Notes: generated by a model not told the origin, from the letters alone. 64,000 bases of DNA from UBA2112 sp964488555 (GCA_964488555.1 CAZAUF010000001.1:124001-188000), one strand, 5' to 3'; shown: positions 32,620 through 41,765, counted from the first letter of the stretch. Numbers and translations are program-made.

Positions 32620-33804
32620 CTACTTAGTAATCTTAGTCACGACACCTGCACCTACGGTGCGGCCACCCTCACGGATAGCGAAACGGAGACCATCGTCCAT
32701 AGCGATTGGAGCGAGGAGCTTCACGTTGAAGGTTACAGTGTCACCAGGCATGACCATTTCTTTGTCAGCTGGAAGTTCAACTTCACCGGTGACGTCAGTC
32801 GTGCGGAAGTAGAACTGTGGTTTGTAGCCCTTGCTGAATGGAGTATGGCGACCGCCTTCTTCCTTTTTCAGGACGTAAACTTCAGCTTCAAACTCAGTGT
32901 GCGGCTCTAGCGTGCCAGGCTTTACGACAACCTGACCGCGCTCGATTTGCTCGCGCTCGATGCCGCGGAGCAGCAGACCTGCGTTGTCACCAGCTTGACC
33001 TTGGTCAAGGTTCTTCTTGAAGGCTTCGATACCGGTTACGACAGACTTCTGAGTATCGCGGATACCAACGATTTCAACTTCGTCGTTCAGCTTGATAACA
33101 CCCTGCTCGATACGGCCGGTAGCAACAGTACCACGACCCTTGATGCTAAAGACGTCTTCGATAGGCATCAGGAATGGCTTGTCGAGATCGCGCTGTGGCT
33201 CTTCGATGTACTCGTCGAGTGCCTTTACGAGTTCCATGATTGCGTCTTCGCTTGCAGCGTCGCCCTCAAGAGCCTTGGTAGCAGAACCCTTGATGATAGG
33301 AGCGTTGTCGCCATCGTAACCGTTCTTGGTCAACAGTTCGCGAACGTCCATTTCGACGAGCTCTACGAGCTCAGGATCAGCGAGGTCCATCTTGTTGAGG
33401 AAGACAACGATCTTTGGTACGTTCACCTGGTGTGCAAGCAGTACGTGCTCACGAGTCTGTGGAAGCGGACCGTCGTTGGCAGCAACCACGAGGATTGCAC
33501 CGTCGATCTGGGCAGCACCAGTGATCATGTTCTTGACATAGTCGGCGTGTCCAGGCATGTCAACGTGTGCGTAGTGACGTGCTTCTGATTCGTATTCCTG
33601 GTGAGAAGAAGCGATGGTGATACCACGTGCCTTTTCCTCTGGTGCGTTGTCAATTTCGTCATATGCACGAGGCTTATTGACGTCGCTTGGCAGTTTCTTA
33701 GCCAGAACATGAGTAATAGCTGCCGTTAGTGTTGTTTTACCGTGGTCAACGTGACCCATGGTACCAACGTTGACGTGCGGCTTGCTTCGATCGAAATCTG
33801 CCAT
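32620..33804 (-). CDS. tuf: Elongation factor Tu
   Basis: 394 residues, normal length. GHVDHGKTT (P-loop), DMPGHADYVKNMITGAAQ (switch II), NKMD (G4) and SATKALEG near G5 are present; domains 2 and 3 are complete. Delivers aminoacyl-tRNA to the ribosome. AGGAG precedes the ATG. Separated from fusA by about 5.9 kb although both keep the superoperon order and strand. Confidence 0.99.
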   Translation of the reverse strand: MADFDRSKPHVNVGTMGHVDHGKTTLTAAITHVLAKKLPSDVNKPRAYDEIDNAPEEKARGITIASSHQEYESEARHYAHVDMPGHADYVKNMITGAAQIDGAILVVAANDGPLPQTREHVLLAHQVNVPKIVVFLNKMDLADPELVELVEMDVRELLTKNGYDGDNAPIIKGSATKALEGDAASEDAIMELVKALDEYIEEPQRDLDKPFLMPIEDVFSIKGRGTVATGRIEQGVIKLNDEVEIVGIRDTQKSVVTGIEAFKKNLDQGQAGDNAGLLLRGIEREQIERGQVVVKPGTLEPHTEFEAEVYVLKKEEGGRHTPFSKGYKPQFYFRTTDVTGEVELPADKEMVMPGDTVTFNVKLLAPIAMDDGLRFAIREGGRTVGAGVVTKITK

Positions 33805-33890
33805 TTAGGTGATTCTCCTGAATTAAATATTATTTTTCGCGCATAAATCTCAGATATACGCTCCGTACCTAGCCACCGAATACAGCATAA

Positions 33891-33896
33891 ATTATA
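33891..33896 (-). promoter_or_regulatory. Internal -10 box in the tuf leader
   Basis: TATAAT on the minus strand about 87 bases before the tuf ATG. No good -35. Could be a second tuf promoter. Confidence 0.4.
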
Positions 33897-33912
33897 GCGA
33901 GCGAAAACTGTT

Positions 33913-34011
33913 TTACCTCGAGAAGGCATAGCCAATTGCTACGTCACCGAAAGAAAAACTGTCTGCAGCCGCTACAGTGCGGGCTGAACGGTGGAAAGGT
34001 ACGAAGTGCAT
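33913..34011 (-). CDS. Possible 32-codon leader ORF in the tuf leader
   Basis: ATG at 34011, TAA at 33913-33915, peptide starting MHFVPFHRS. It lies wholly between the distal tuf promoter and tuf. No clear ribosome-binding site. Coding potential is uncertain. Confidence 0.25.
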   Translation of the reverse strand: MHFVPFHRSARTVAAADSFSFGDVAIGYAFSR

Positions 34012-34042
34012 ATCTAAAGAGACTCTGCGACGTATGAGGTAG

Positions 34043-34071
34043 ATTATACATGTATCTTAGGGGTAAGTAAA
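34043..34071 (-). promoter_or_regulatory. Distal promoter of tuf
   Basis: TTTACT (34066-34071), 17-base spacer, TATAAT (34043-34048), the same hexamer pair and spacing as the infA promoter. Gives a tuf leader of about 230 bases. Confidence 0.75.
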
Positions 34072-34446
34072 TAGCTTCGGCATATCGTGATGGATAGTAG
34101 TAAATTGCCTGATGGAGGGTATGAAGTGCGCAGTGGAATCCCACTGACCGGAGATCGACTCGTTCGGACCCTTCAGCGTGCTCATCCCGAACGCCTCCCG
34201 GAGTTCGGGACCGCGCCGGATCGCCTCAGCGATTAGCACGCGGGCGAACGGGCGTAGGATGAAGTCGAGCATGAATCTCCTGTACGATGTCAAATCGGGG
34301 TTATGCGGGGTGTGGTCGGCTGCCGGATAGCCGCACACGGCGCGGGCGATCCAGTGCATACCGGGGTGCTCGTCGAGTCATTCGTCGATGCGGTCGGCGA
34401 CTTCGTCGCCGAAGTCGGTCAGTTCGCCGTAGACCGAGATGCCGTC
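34057..34446 (-). pseudogene. Broken phage-like ORF with an in-frame TGA
   Basis: Immediately after the 259-residue tail-like gene, a frame reads DGISVYGELTDFGDEVADRIDE, then TGA (34378-34380), then LDEHPGMHWIARAVCGYPAADH and on to TAA at 34057. TGA differs by one base from TGG (Trp), and the reading on both sides looks coding and acidic/helical. Standard code is used elsewhere, so the TGA most likely breaks the gene; the 3' end runs into the tuf promoter, consistent with truncation. Confidence 0.5.
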
Positions 34447-35225
34447 TAAGCGGGGTGGAGGATGACAGAGACGCCGGACCAGCTGATGCTTGCGCCGGTG
34501 GCGGTGAAGACGATGTTGTTGTCACCTTCGTCGGAGTCACCGATCAGGATTGCCAATGAGGAGCCAGCGACGGAAGGCATGCTGCTGCGCTGAGTTTGGC
34601 TGTACCCAGACATGGTTGAACTGATGCCGTGCCCGAACGCTTGGGCGACCATGTCGCCTTCGCTAGCGGTAGTTACGGTCAAGCTGCGCGATCCCCCAGA
34701 GCCGTGGCTGGAAGCGGCTTGCGTGAAGGAGTCGACATGGTTGTAGGACACCGAGTTTCCGACTGCCCATAGTACCGCGACGAAGCCGCCGATGCTTAGT
34801 GTGACCTGAACCGTTTGCGCCCCAGCTGGAGGGTTAAGCAGGACGAACTGTTGCGTCCGTGACTGCGTCAGCGCTTGGTTATCGAAGCCTCTGGCGGCAA
34901 GCGTGGTCATCGGCTGCCCGCCGTAAGTGACGGTGATGTTGTCAACGTTTCCGGCGAATCGGTAAGCCGCGACTGATACCACCACGGCGCGCCGGTCGCC
35001 GGATGCGGTGTGCTGCCAAGAGAAACTCTGGTTGCCGGTCACGTTGAACACCGCAGCGTTGCCTGCGCCGACGGCGTCGAACGCGACGGCGGGCGGTGTC
35101 CCCTTGATGGGAACCCATTCCGATCCGTCCCAGACCTTCGACTGCTCTACCCACTCGCCATTATTGTGCGTTTTCCACGGCGCCTCGACCCATTCACTTC
35201 CGTTCCAGTATTTTGCTTTAGCCAT
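34446..35225 (-). CDS. Phage-tail-like structural protein
   Basis: 259 residues. Two WNGSEWV/WDGSEWV-type modules with EW repeats open the protein (residues 1-42), a motif common at the start of phage minor tail or receptor-binding proteins. The rest is beta-rich, Gly/Ser/Thr/Val-rich and repetitive (SVSYNHVDSFTQAASSHGSGGS). Its start overlaps the stop of the upstream fibre-like gene (TAATG). Base composition is more GC-rich than flanking genes. No other phage structural gene is nearby. Confidence 0.65.
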   Translation of the reverse strand: MAKAKYWNGSEWVEAPWKTHNNGEWVEQSKVWDGSEWVPIKGTPPAVAFDAVGAGNAAVFNVTGNQSFSWQHTASGDRRAVVVSVAAYRFAGNVDNITVTYGGQPMTTLAARGFDNQALTQSRTQQFVLLNPPAGAQTVQVTLSIGGFVAVLWAVGNSVSYNHVDSFTQAASSHGSGGSRSLTVTTASEGDMVAQAFGHGISSTMSGYSQTQRSSMPSVAGSSLAILIGDSDEGDNNIVFTATGASISWSGVSVILHPA

Positions 35226-36451
35226 TACGCACTCGTATCAATCCATATAGCTGACGTGTCATCCGGCGGGCTGGTTCCGACATGAATAGCGCGGTATCCG
35301 GACGGCATGCGGGCAGCGTCTAGCGTCCCCGACGTGATGTTAGCGGCACTGTGGTCATGCGACGTATTAGCTTTCCCGGCAAGCCCTGTGTCGACATAGT
35401 TTTTGTTCGCGGCATCAGTTCCGTCCACCGGATTTGCCAAAAGATTGATCCGGTGGTTATTGAGAGATGTATCACCATTGATAAATAGCATCTCATCAGT
35501 GAGGTTCATACTGATCGCTTCCCAGCCATCGTGAGCACCGGTATTGTCAACTGATTCTATATAACCCCATGCCTTGCCGCCGTCATCACGTCCAGAGACT
35601 ATCCGCATGCCAGCGCGCCCGGAAAGCGAAGAGCTGTAAGCGGCTACCCCCACGCCGGTCCAGGCGGACGCACTGGTATTATCAAGATGTATATAGGCGT
35701 CCTGGATCTTTTTGGTCCCTGTGATGGTCTGATCACCCGTCAACTTCACCACGGCGCTATCAGCGGCTTTGCCCGCAAGATCGCTGGCGAGATCGGTGAT
35801 GGCCGACTGCGGAATATTCTGCAGTGTGTTGTTATCGTTGCCATCAATCGTCTTGTTCGTCAGCGTCTGCGCCGTATCTTCGCCCACGAGCGTCATATCG
35901 GCATCTGGCATGGTGAGGGTGCGGGTTTGGCCTGGGGTGATGGCATCGAGGTCGAACTGCAGCTGCTTGGTGGGAGTAGCGTCGTTTTGGAGAGTGAAGT
36001 CTGCATCGGAGAAGGTATCAGTGGCTTGAGCTGGCTGCCAGGATGGGAGGTTGCTTGAGACGGTCAGGACGTCGCCTGTATCTCCTATAGGTAGGCGTAC
36101 AAAGTTGGCATTGCTATCACGGTAGTACAGATCGCCAGCAGCGCCGGCCGTATCGTAAGTAGCCACGGTCTGTCTGGTGGGGCCGGTAGTCTTGGTGAAA
36201 TAGAGTTTGTCCTCGTAGAACTCTATGGAGCCGATAGCTGGCGTGGCGCGGAGAGGACCGGAGCTGAGCGTGAGCGGCGCGGCACTGGTAGTGCCAGGGC
36301 GGATGGTAACGAACTGGTGGCCGCCGTTGGCAGGATCGTCCGTGTCACCGGCGGATTGGTAGTGTTCTTTCTCCAGGTACTGGCGCAGGATGTTGCCCCA
36401 GACGCCGTCGTCATCGCCGACGATAGGGAGACGCTGTGGATACGGAGGCAT
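35225..36451 (-). CDS. Phage tail-fibre-like protein
   Basis: 408 residues, GGAGG before the ATG. Features seen in tail fibres: a short N-terminal helix (VWGNILRQYLEKEHYQ), then beta-rich segments with SIEFYEDKLYFTKTTG, LYYRDSNANFVRLPIGDTGDVL, TLTNKTIDGNDNNTLQNI, KNYVDTGLAGKANTSHDHSAANITSGTLDAARMPSGYRAI. These LTNKTIDG and ITSGTLDAARMP phrases are typical of trimeric fibre shafts. Could be a prophage remnant, a contractile-injection fibre or a domesticated surface adhesin. Confidence 0.75.
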   Translation of the reverse strand: MPPYPQRLPIVGDDDGVWGNILRQYLEKEHYQSAGDTDDPANGGHQFVTIRPGTTSAAPLTLSSGPLRATPAIGSIEFYEDKLYFTKTTGPTRQTVATYDTAGAAGDLYYRDSNANFVRLPIGDTGDVLTVSSNLPSWQPAQATDTFSDADFTLQNDATPTKQLQFDLDAITPGQTRTLTMPDADMTLVGEDTAQTLTNKTIDGNDNNTLQNIPQSAITDLASDLAGKAADSAVVKLTGDQTITGTKKIQDAYIHLDNTSASAWTGVGVAAYSSSLSGRAGMRIVSGRDDGGKAWGYIESVDNTGAHDGWEAISMNLTDEMLFINGDTSLNNHRINLLANPVDGTDAANKNYVDTGLAGKANTSHDHSAANITSGTLDAARMPSGYRAIHVGTSPPDDTSAIWIDTSA

Positions 36452-36610
36452 TAGGCAGTACCTCCAACGACAGCAAGACTCACTGGGGTGAGTCGAGACG
36501 TTTTAACAGGGGTACGCAGCATGTCTGCGTGGCATACATCGGACGAGAACAGTACTCTTCCCTGTTTCACCTACCCCCGCAATGCGTTAATTGACCCCTC
36601 CACGAGGCCT
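36452..36610 (-). promoter_or_regulatory. Structured 5' leader of the tail-fibre-like operon
   Basis: About 160 transcribed bases. AACAGGG (36560-36566 side) pairs with CCCTGTT (36505-36511 side), enclosing GAG-loop-CTC (36545-36557) and ACGCAG/CTGCGT (36514-36530), like a three-way junction. A separate GACTCAC/GTGAGTC hairpin sits at 36477-36494. Unusual for this genome, where most such genes are leaderless. Confidence 0.5.
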
Positions 36611-36616
36611 AGGGTA

Positions 36617-36645
36617 AGTATAGCGGAAAATAAGCTTGAGGACAA
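36617..36645 (-). promoter_or_regulatory. Promoter of the tail-fibre-like operon
   Basis: TTGTCC (36640-36645), 17-base spacer, TATACT (36617-36622). Confidence 0.75.
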
Positions 36646-36674
36646 TAAAGCGTTTTGAGTTATCGCAAAGCCAG

Positions 36675-37694
36675 TTAAGCAACAGCGAGCGACGGACTGC
36701 GCTCTTCTCTGGTCACGTACTCATTAATCAAAGTTCGTATGGATCGGATACGATAATCCTCATGATTCTGACTCTGCAGCGCATCAACGCCGCTTTGAGG
36801 GAATTCGAAAACCTTCGCGTGAGAGCCCACAGGTCTTGAGGTGTCTATACGAAACTCAATGGGTTGGTTCAAAGACTTACTAAAGGCCATCGACGAGCGG
36901 TCTAGATTGATCAAATCATCGCGTGGCGACCCGAGAAATACGACGCCGTTCATGATGGCTTGTCCAAATTTGCTCAGGTCCATGCGTCTGACGTCATTGT
37001 TGTGCATAAATAATATCTGGCCGCGTGCGGCTTCGAATCGTACGCTTCTATTCCCCTGAAGTCGAGCTTCGATTTCCTCGATTAGCACTTCTGGCGCATG
37101 AGCATGGTCATGTGGCTCTTCAGCACTACTAATGAGCGTGAATAGCTTATCAGACGTGTGAGTCGACGGCAAAAGTGCAGCGACGAGCATGGCTAACTTT
37201 GTCCGCGCGCTCAGATCACCCTTGCCAGACAAACCGCTGTCGATAACGAGCTTATCGATTTCGCCAAATTCCTGACGAAAATTGTCATCAGAAAACAAAC
37301 GAGCGACCAGGAGGGCACCCATTGATACGGCCAGAATTCGTGCAGGACGATGGCCATCCTGCTTGCGGGCTTTGAGCCATTCTTCGCGAATCGAGTCGAG
37401 TGAAAATCCTCTTTGCGGATGTACTGCAAAGTGCGTGGCTCCCATATGATCAAGGTGTCGATCCATATTTTGGGCTATCGTTACCCCGTCTGAGTGATAG
37501 CCAGGCACGACAAACGTTGCATGTTCACCGGGGTGCAGCCCACTAATTACTCGTGCTTTGTCCGACAGGCCTTTGCGGTCATTGAGTGTAGCATGCGTCT
37601 CAGCCATAGCTGCCGCTGCTATAGAAAAAGCACCCAGAGAGAGGGTGCCCGCCTTCACCAAGCGCTCAGTAGTCATATTTATCTCGAGAGTCAT
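36675..37694 (-). CDS. Alpha/beta-hydrolase-like protein with N-terminal signal
   Basis: 339 residues, AAAGGAG seven bases before ATG 37694. A hydrophobic N-terminal stretch (LSLGAFSIAAAAMA) could be a signal or anchor. HATFVVPGYHSDG and ILAVSMGALLVARLF (nucleophile elbow A-x-S-x-G) suggest the hydrolase fold; a candidate acid/His pair is less clear. Substrate unknown. It lies upstream of the tail-like operon and is separated from it by that operon's promoter. Confidence 0.65.
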   Translation of the reverse strand: MTLEINMTTERLVKAGTLSLGAFSIAAAAMAETHATLNDRKGLSDKARVISGLHPGEHATFVVPGYHSDGVTIAQNMDRHLDHMGATHFAVHPQRGFSLDSIREEWLKARKQDGHRPARILAVSMGALLVARLFSDDNFRQEFGEIDKLVIDSGLSGKGDLSARTKLAMLVAALLPSTHTSDKLFTLISSAEEPHDHAHAPEVLIEEIEARLQGNRSVRFEAARGQILFMHNNDVRRMDLSKFGQAIMNGVVFLGSPRDDLINLDRSSMAFSKSLNQPIEFRIDTSRPVGSHAKVFEFPQSGVDALQSQNHEDYRIRSIRTLINEYVTREERSPSLAVA

Positions 37695-37762
37695 ACGACA
37701 ACTCCTTTATGAGCGTCATTTCAGTACCAAGTTAGTTCCTGCCTATATGTCGCTCTGCCTCT

Positions 37763-37791
37763 GTTATACTACCGACAGCAAGAAAAAGCAA
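37763..37791 (-). promoter_or_regulatory. Promoter of the 339-residue hydrolase-like gene
   Basis: TTGCTT (37786-37791), 17-base spacer, TATAAC (37763-37768); the -35 reaches the 3' side of the Kef-like gene. Confidence 0.65.
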
Positions 37792-37794
37792 GCA

Positions 37795-39483
37795 TTACCG
37801 GCTATGGTGCTTTAGTGCAGTATGTCCGATTTTGAGCATGTGTTTCTCGCGGTAATTGTCGAAACCTTCCTTGCTGATACCATGCGTCGCGATAAACGCG
37901 CTCAAGCGTTCAGATCCGATAAAGTGCGGCAGCATGACGTAACTCACGCCAAGCTTATATAACTCAGCCGCTTCGGTGTAGTTGGATGAGTAGCATACGA
38001 TGACCGCCTTGTCGCTGCGTCTGCGTACATAACGCACAAGTGATTTGCTAACTTCATGGTCATCGATAGTATTGACTATCAGCCTAATTGAATCCATGTT
38101 TAGCTCCCCGAGCAGTTCAGGATCCGTCGCGTCACCATACAGATAACTGATATCGGCCCGCTCCAGGTCTTCGATAACTTCTGGATCATAGTCAATGACG
38201 ACAAATCGCTTTTTCAGTTGGCGAAAGGTTTTGATGTATTGATGCCCGCCATTGCTATAACCAATGAGCACGAGCGGATAATCCTTCGCCTCACGCTTCG
38301 CATCCGCGGCGTTCTTGCGTTCAAACAACGTCAGGTGTTTCTCGATCTTGGCATAAATCGCATTGTCGTACTGCATGAGATACGTCGATATTGTGATGGT
38401 AATCAATGCGACCAGTGTGACGATCGACGTCAACTCAGGACTGACAACTCCCGATGTTGCCGCTAGTACGATCAAAATAATGGAGAATTCGCTAATTTGC
38501 GACAAATTGATACCTGTCTTGAAACTCGTGCGACGCGTGTAGCCAAGTATACCGAGCGACAGCATAACAACGATTGGCTTCAGTATAATCACCGCTGCGG
38601 ACAATATGATGACCGGAAGTATCATGTCACCAAGATTTGTGATTTGCAGATACTCTCCTAAATGGATAAAGAACAGCACGACGAAGAAGTCACGCAGGGG
38701 CTTCAGGCGGGCTCGTATCTGGTGTGCGTATGGCAAGTGCGCTAACGCCACACCTGCAAAAAGTGCACCGATTTCGATTGAAAACCCGACAAGATTGATA
38801 ACCGTCGCGACACCAAATCCCCAAGCGAGAGCAAACAGAAACAGCAACTCCTGTGACTTTGCCATGTACTTAGTAACGCCCGGCAGCACCTTCATACCCA
38901 GAAATGCCAGTATCCCTATAACGACAATACCTTTTATGAATAATAGAGCTAGATCGAGCCCGTCCAAACCACCATTTGAGCCAGCCGCCACGATGAGTAG
39001 AGCAACCGTCGCCACAATGTCGTCTAGAATAATGACGCCGATGGCTATCTGGCCGTTTAAGCGCGTGATTTCTTTTTTGTCGCTGAGGACTTTTGCAATA
39101 ATGATCGTACTACTGAAAAACATGGCCAAGCCGACTAGAATGGCCTCGATTGCAGAGAAGTGAAAGGCACTTGCAACCAGATAGCCGATAGTACCGACTG
39201 TCATCAAAATAGCAGCGGCTGTGAGAAATACCGGTCTACCCAATCGCCGAATAACAGATACACTAAGCTCAAGACCAATGATAAATAGTAGCAACGCGAT
39301 GCCAATTTCGCTAAATGCCGCAAAGGCCTCGCTGCCCGTGATAAGCCCCAGCAAGCTTGGACCAACTATCACGCCGGTTAGGATGTAGCCGACGATAAGA
39401 GGCTGTTTTAGCAGCCTCATGACAAACGCAACGACCGTGGCGATTACGATGACGGCCGATAATTGCAAAAAGACATCATCCAT
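37795..39483 (-). CDS. Kef-type cation/proton antiporter (CPA2) with TrkA-N domain
   Basis: 562 residues from ATG 39483; a TTG at 39492 with AGGA close upstream is an alternative. Residues 1-380 form about 12 membrane spans of the Na+/H+-exchanger fold (QPLIVGYILTGVIVGPSLLG, FFSSTIIIAKVL, ILDDIVATVALL). The C-terminal Rossmann domain starts at PLVLIGYSNGGHQY with VVIDYDPEVIEDL and GDATDPELL, typical of nucleotide-gated TrkA-N. Probably K+ efflux or pH homeostasis. A TATAAT at 39541-39546 lies upstream. Confidence 0.92.
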   Translation of the reverse strand: MDDVFLQLSAVIVIATVVAFVMRLLKQPLIVGYILTGVIVGPSLLGLITGSEAFAAFSEIGIALLLFIIGLELSVSVIRRLGRPVFLTAAAILMTVGTIGYLVASAFHFSAIEAILVGLAMFFSSTIIIAKVLSDKKEITRLNGQIAIGVIILDDIVATVALLIVAAGSNGGLDGLDLALLFIKGIVVIGILAFLGMKVLPGVTKYMAKSQELLFLFALAWGFGVATVINLVGFSIEIGALFAGVALAHLPYAHQIRARLKPLRDFFVVLFFIHLGEYLQITNLGDMILPVIILSAAVIILKPIVVMLSLGILGYTRRTSFKTGINLSQISEFSIILIVLAATSGVVSPELTSIVTLVALITITISTYLMQYDNAIYAKIEKHLTLFERKNAADAKREAKDYPLVLIGYSNGGHQYIKTFRQLKKRFVVIDYDPEVIEDLERADISYLYGDATDPELLGELNMDSIRLIVNTIDDHEVSKSLVRYVRRRSDKAVIVCYSSNYTEAAELYKLGVSYVMLPHFIGSERLSAFIATHGISKEGFDNYREKHMLKIGHTALKHHSR

Positions 39484-39627
39484 CAGCAGCAATTTTCCTG
39501 TTTATATATCGGCTCTGTTTCATGAGAGTCATTGTTTTTAATTATACTATACCGTTTTGCTCTTATGGGACAGAGGGTAGCAAAATACAACAATAAACGG
39601 TACATTCTATCGTGAAAATACCTCCAC

Positions 39628-39661
39628 AAAAATACACGGCCTCATTCAGCCGTGTATTTTT
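39628..39661 (-). terminator. Terminator of fusA
   Basis: Perfect 13-base stem AAAAATACACGGC/GCCGTGTATTTTT with an eight-base loop. Confidence 0.9.
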
Positions 39662-39674
39662 TATAGTTAGTCGC

Positions 39675-41765
39675 TTATTTTTTTCGCTTTTCAATGATTT
39701 CCTGCGCGACATTTGGCGGTACTTCTTCGTACTGCGCAAGCTCCATCGTGCTCGCTGCACGACCCTGGCTCATCGAGCGGATATCATTGGTATAACCAAA
39801 CATGCTTGCCAGCGGAACCATAGCGCGGACCAATTTGGCACCGCCCTGCAGGTCCTCCATAGCTTCAATACGTCCGCGACGAGAGTTGAGGTCGCCGATC
39901 ACGTCGCCCATGAATTCCTCTGGGGTAGTAACTTCGACTTTCATGACAGGCTCAAGCAGAACTGGCTTCGCCTTGGGGATGCCCTCTTTGACTGCCAGCA
40001 CGCCAGCCAGGTTGAAGGCCAACTCACTGGAGTCAACATCGTGGTAGCTACCATCGTAGAGAGTTGCTTTGACGCCAATCATCGGGTAGCCAGCAACAAC
40101 GCCGCTCGCCAATGTGTCTTTGACGCCCTTTTCTACTGCCGGTCGATACTCCTGAGGAACCACACCACCCTTGATTTCGTCTGCCCACTCAAAGCCTTCG
40201 CCAGACTCGGTCGGTTCAAAACGAATCCATACGTCACCGTATTGTCCGCGACCACCGGTTTGCTTAGCGTGTTTACCCTGAGCTTCAGCCATGCCGCGGA
40301 TAGTCTCGCGGAACGCAACTTGTGGCTCACCCACGTTTGCTTCGACGTTGAATTCACGACGCATACGGTCGATGTAGATATCGAGGTGCAACTCACCCAT
40401 ACCAGACATGATAGTCTGTCCGGTCTCTTCGTCGGTGTGCACGCGGAAAGTCGGGTCTTCTTCGGTGAGACGCTGCAATGCGATACCCATCTTCTCCTGG
40501 TCGGCCTTGGTTTTTGGCTCGACAGCAATGGAAACCGGAGGATCCGCAAACTCGATAGACTCGAGAGTAATCGGATGTGCGGCGTCGGATAGCGTGTGTC
40601 CAGTAAACGTGCTCTTGAGACCTACGACAGCCGCGATGTCACCCGCATCGATACCATCGATGTCTTCACGCTTATCAGCATGCATACGCACCACACGACC
40701 AATACGCTCTTTTTCACCGGTTGTCGTGTTCAATACATAACTACCAGCACTCAGCTTACCGCTATAAACACGAACGAAAATCAAGCGGCCTACAAACGGG
40801 TCAGTCGCGATTTTGAAGGCAAGGGCTGCTAGCGGCTCTTTGTCGTCAGCATTACGCTCGACTACATCGCCGCTCTTTGGATTGGTGCCCTGAACTGCAC
40901 CGATATCGAGTGGAGATGGCAGGTAGTCAGCCACAAGGTCAAGAACTTTCTCGACGATAACGCCGCGTCCGTCACCACCGGTAACCAGATAGAAGTCGCC
41001 AGCCAGGACGCGCTTACGTAGTGCACGCTTGAGCTCTTCCTCGGTAATTGACTCTTCGCCTTGCTCCAGGAAACGCTCAAACAGCTCATCTTCGGCCTCT
41101 ACGGCAGCCTCTACCAGAAGACTACGTGCATTTTTGGCCTTTTCCAGCATGTCGGCAGGGATTTCACCCTGAACCAGCTCGTGATCCGTGTAGTCGTTGT
41201 ATGTATACGCTTTCATGTCGATCAGGTCGACAAGGCCGTTGATATCCTTTTCAAATCCGATAGGCAGATGGATCGGCAGTGCGTGCTTGCTCAGACGATT
41301 GTGAATGCTCTCGAGTGATTTGTAGAAATCACCACCGATTTGGTTGATCTTGTTGATAAAGCAAATGCGAGGAACGCCATATTTGTTGGCCTGACGCCAT
41401 ACGGTTTCGGTTTGCGCCTCGACGCCCATTTTGCCGTCAAATACGGTCACAGCACCGTCGAGGACACGAAGGCTACGTTCAACTTCGGCAGTAAAGTCGA
41501 TGTGGCCCGGTGTGTCGATGATATTGATCTTGCAACCCTTCCAGAAACACGTCACGGCAGCAGACGTAATCGTGATACCGCGCTCCTTTTCCTGCGCCAT
41601 CCAGTCGGTCGTTGCGCCATCGCCGTCGCCGCGGACTTCGCCGATCTTGTGATTGATACCTGTGCGGTACAAAATACCTTCGGTAGTGGTGGTTTTACCT
41701 GCATCGATGTGCGCGATAATACCGATATTACGAAAGTCCTTCAAAGGGACGTTTTTTACTGCCAT
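39675..41765 (-). CDS. fusA: Elongation factor G
   Basis: 696 residues. IAHIDAGKTTTTEG (P-loop), DTPGHIDFTAEVERSLRVLDGAVTVFD (switch II), NKINQ at the G4 position, and domains III-V through SMSQGRAASTMELAQYEEVPPNVAQEI. Catalyses translocation. Preceded by a small overlapping leaderless frame. Kept in superoperon order but about 6.4 kb from rpsG, with its own promoter and terminator. Confidence 0.99.
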   Translation of the reverse strand: MAVKNVPLKDFRNIGIIAHIDAGKTTTTEGILYRTGINHKIGEVRGDGDGATTDWMAQEKERGITITSAAVTCFWKGCKINIIDTPGHIDFTAEVERSLRVLDGAVTVFDGKMGVEAQTETVWRQANKYGVPRICFINKINQIGGDFYKSLESIHNRLSKHALPIHLPIGFEKDINGLVDLIDMKAYTYNDYTDHELVQGEIPADMLEKAKNARSLLVEAAVEAEDELFERFLEQGEESITEEELKRALRKRVLAGDFYLVTGGDGRGVIVEKVLDLVADYLPSPLDIGAVQGTNPKSGDVVERNADDKEPLAALAFKIATDPFVGRLIFVRVYSGKLSAGSYVLNTTTGEKERIGRVVRMHADKREDIDGIDAGDIAAVVGLKSTFTGHTLSDAAHPITLESIEFADPPVSIAVEPKTKADQEKMGIALQRLTEEDPTFRVHTDEETGQTIMSGMGELHLDIYIDRMRREFNVEANVGEPQVAFRETIRGMAEAQGKHAKQTGGRGQYGDVWIRFEPTESGEGFEWADEIKGGVVPQEYRPAVEKGVKDTLASGVVAGYPMIGVKATLYDGSYHDVDSSELAFNLAGVLAVKEGIPKAKPVLLEPVMKVEVTTPEEFMGDVIGDLNSRRGRIEAMEDLQGGAKLVRAMVPLASMFGYTNDIRSMSQGRAASTMELAQYEEVPPNVAQEIIEKRKK

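Noticed and set aside
34378..34380. Recoding of TGA as an amino acid (as in Gracilibacteria/Absconditabacteria)
   Set aside because: TGA terminates many genes here, including ATGA overlaps at 5366-5369 and 44625-44628; a single in-frame TGA in a damaged phage-like gene is not evidence of recoding.
34287..34559. Arg-rich open frames on both strands near 34.3-34.5 kb
   Set aside because: Low-complexity Arg/Ser products caused by GC-rich out-of-frame reading of the tail-like gene.
39612..40592. 326-residue plus-strand open frame opposite fusA
   Set aside because: Antisense shadow of EF-G; composition follows the complementary codons of fusA.
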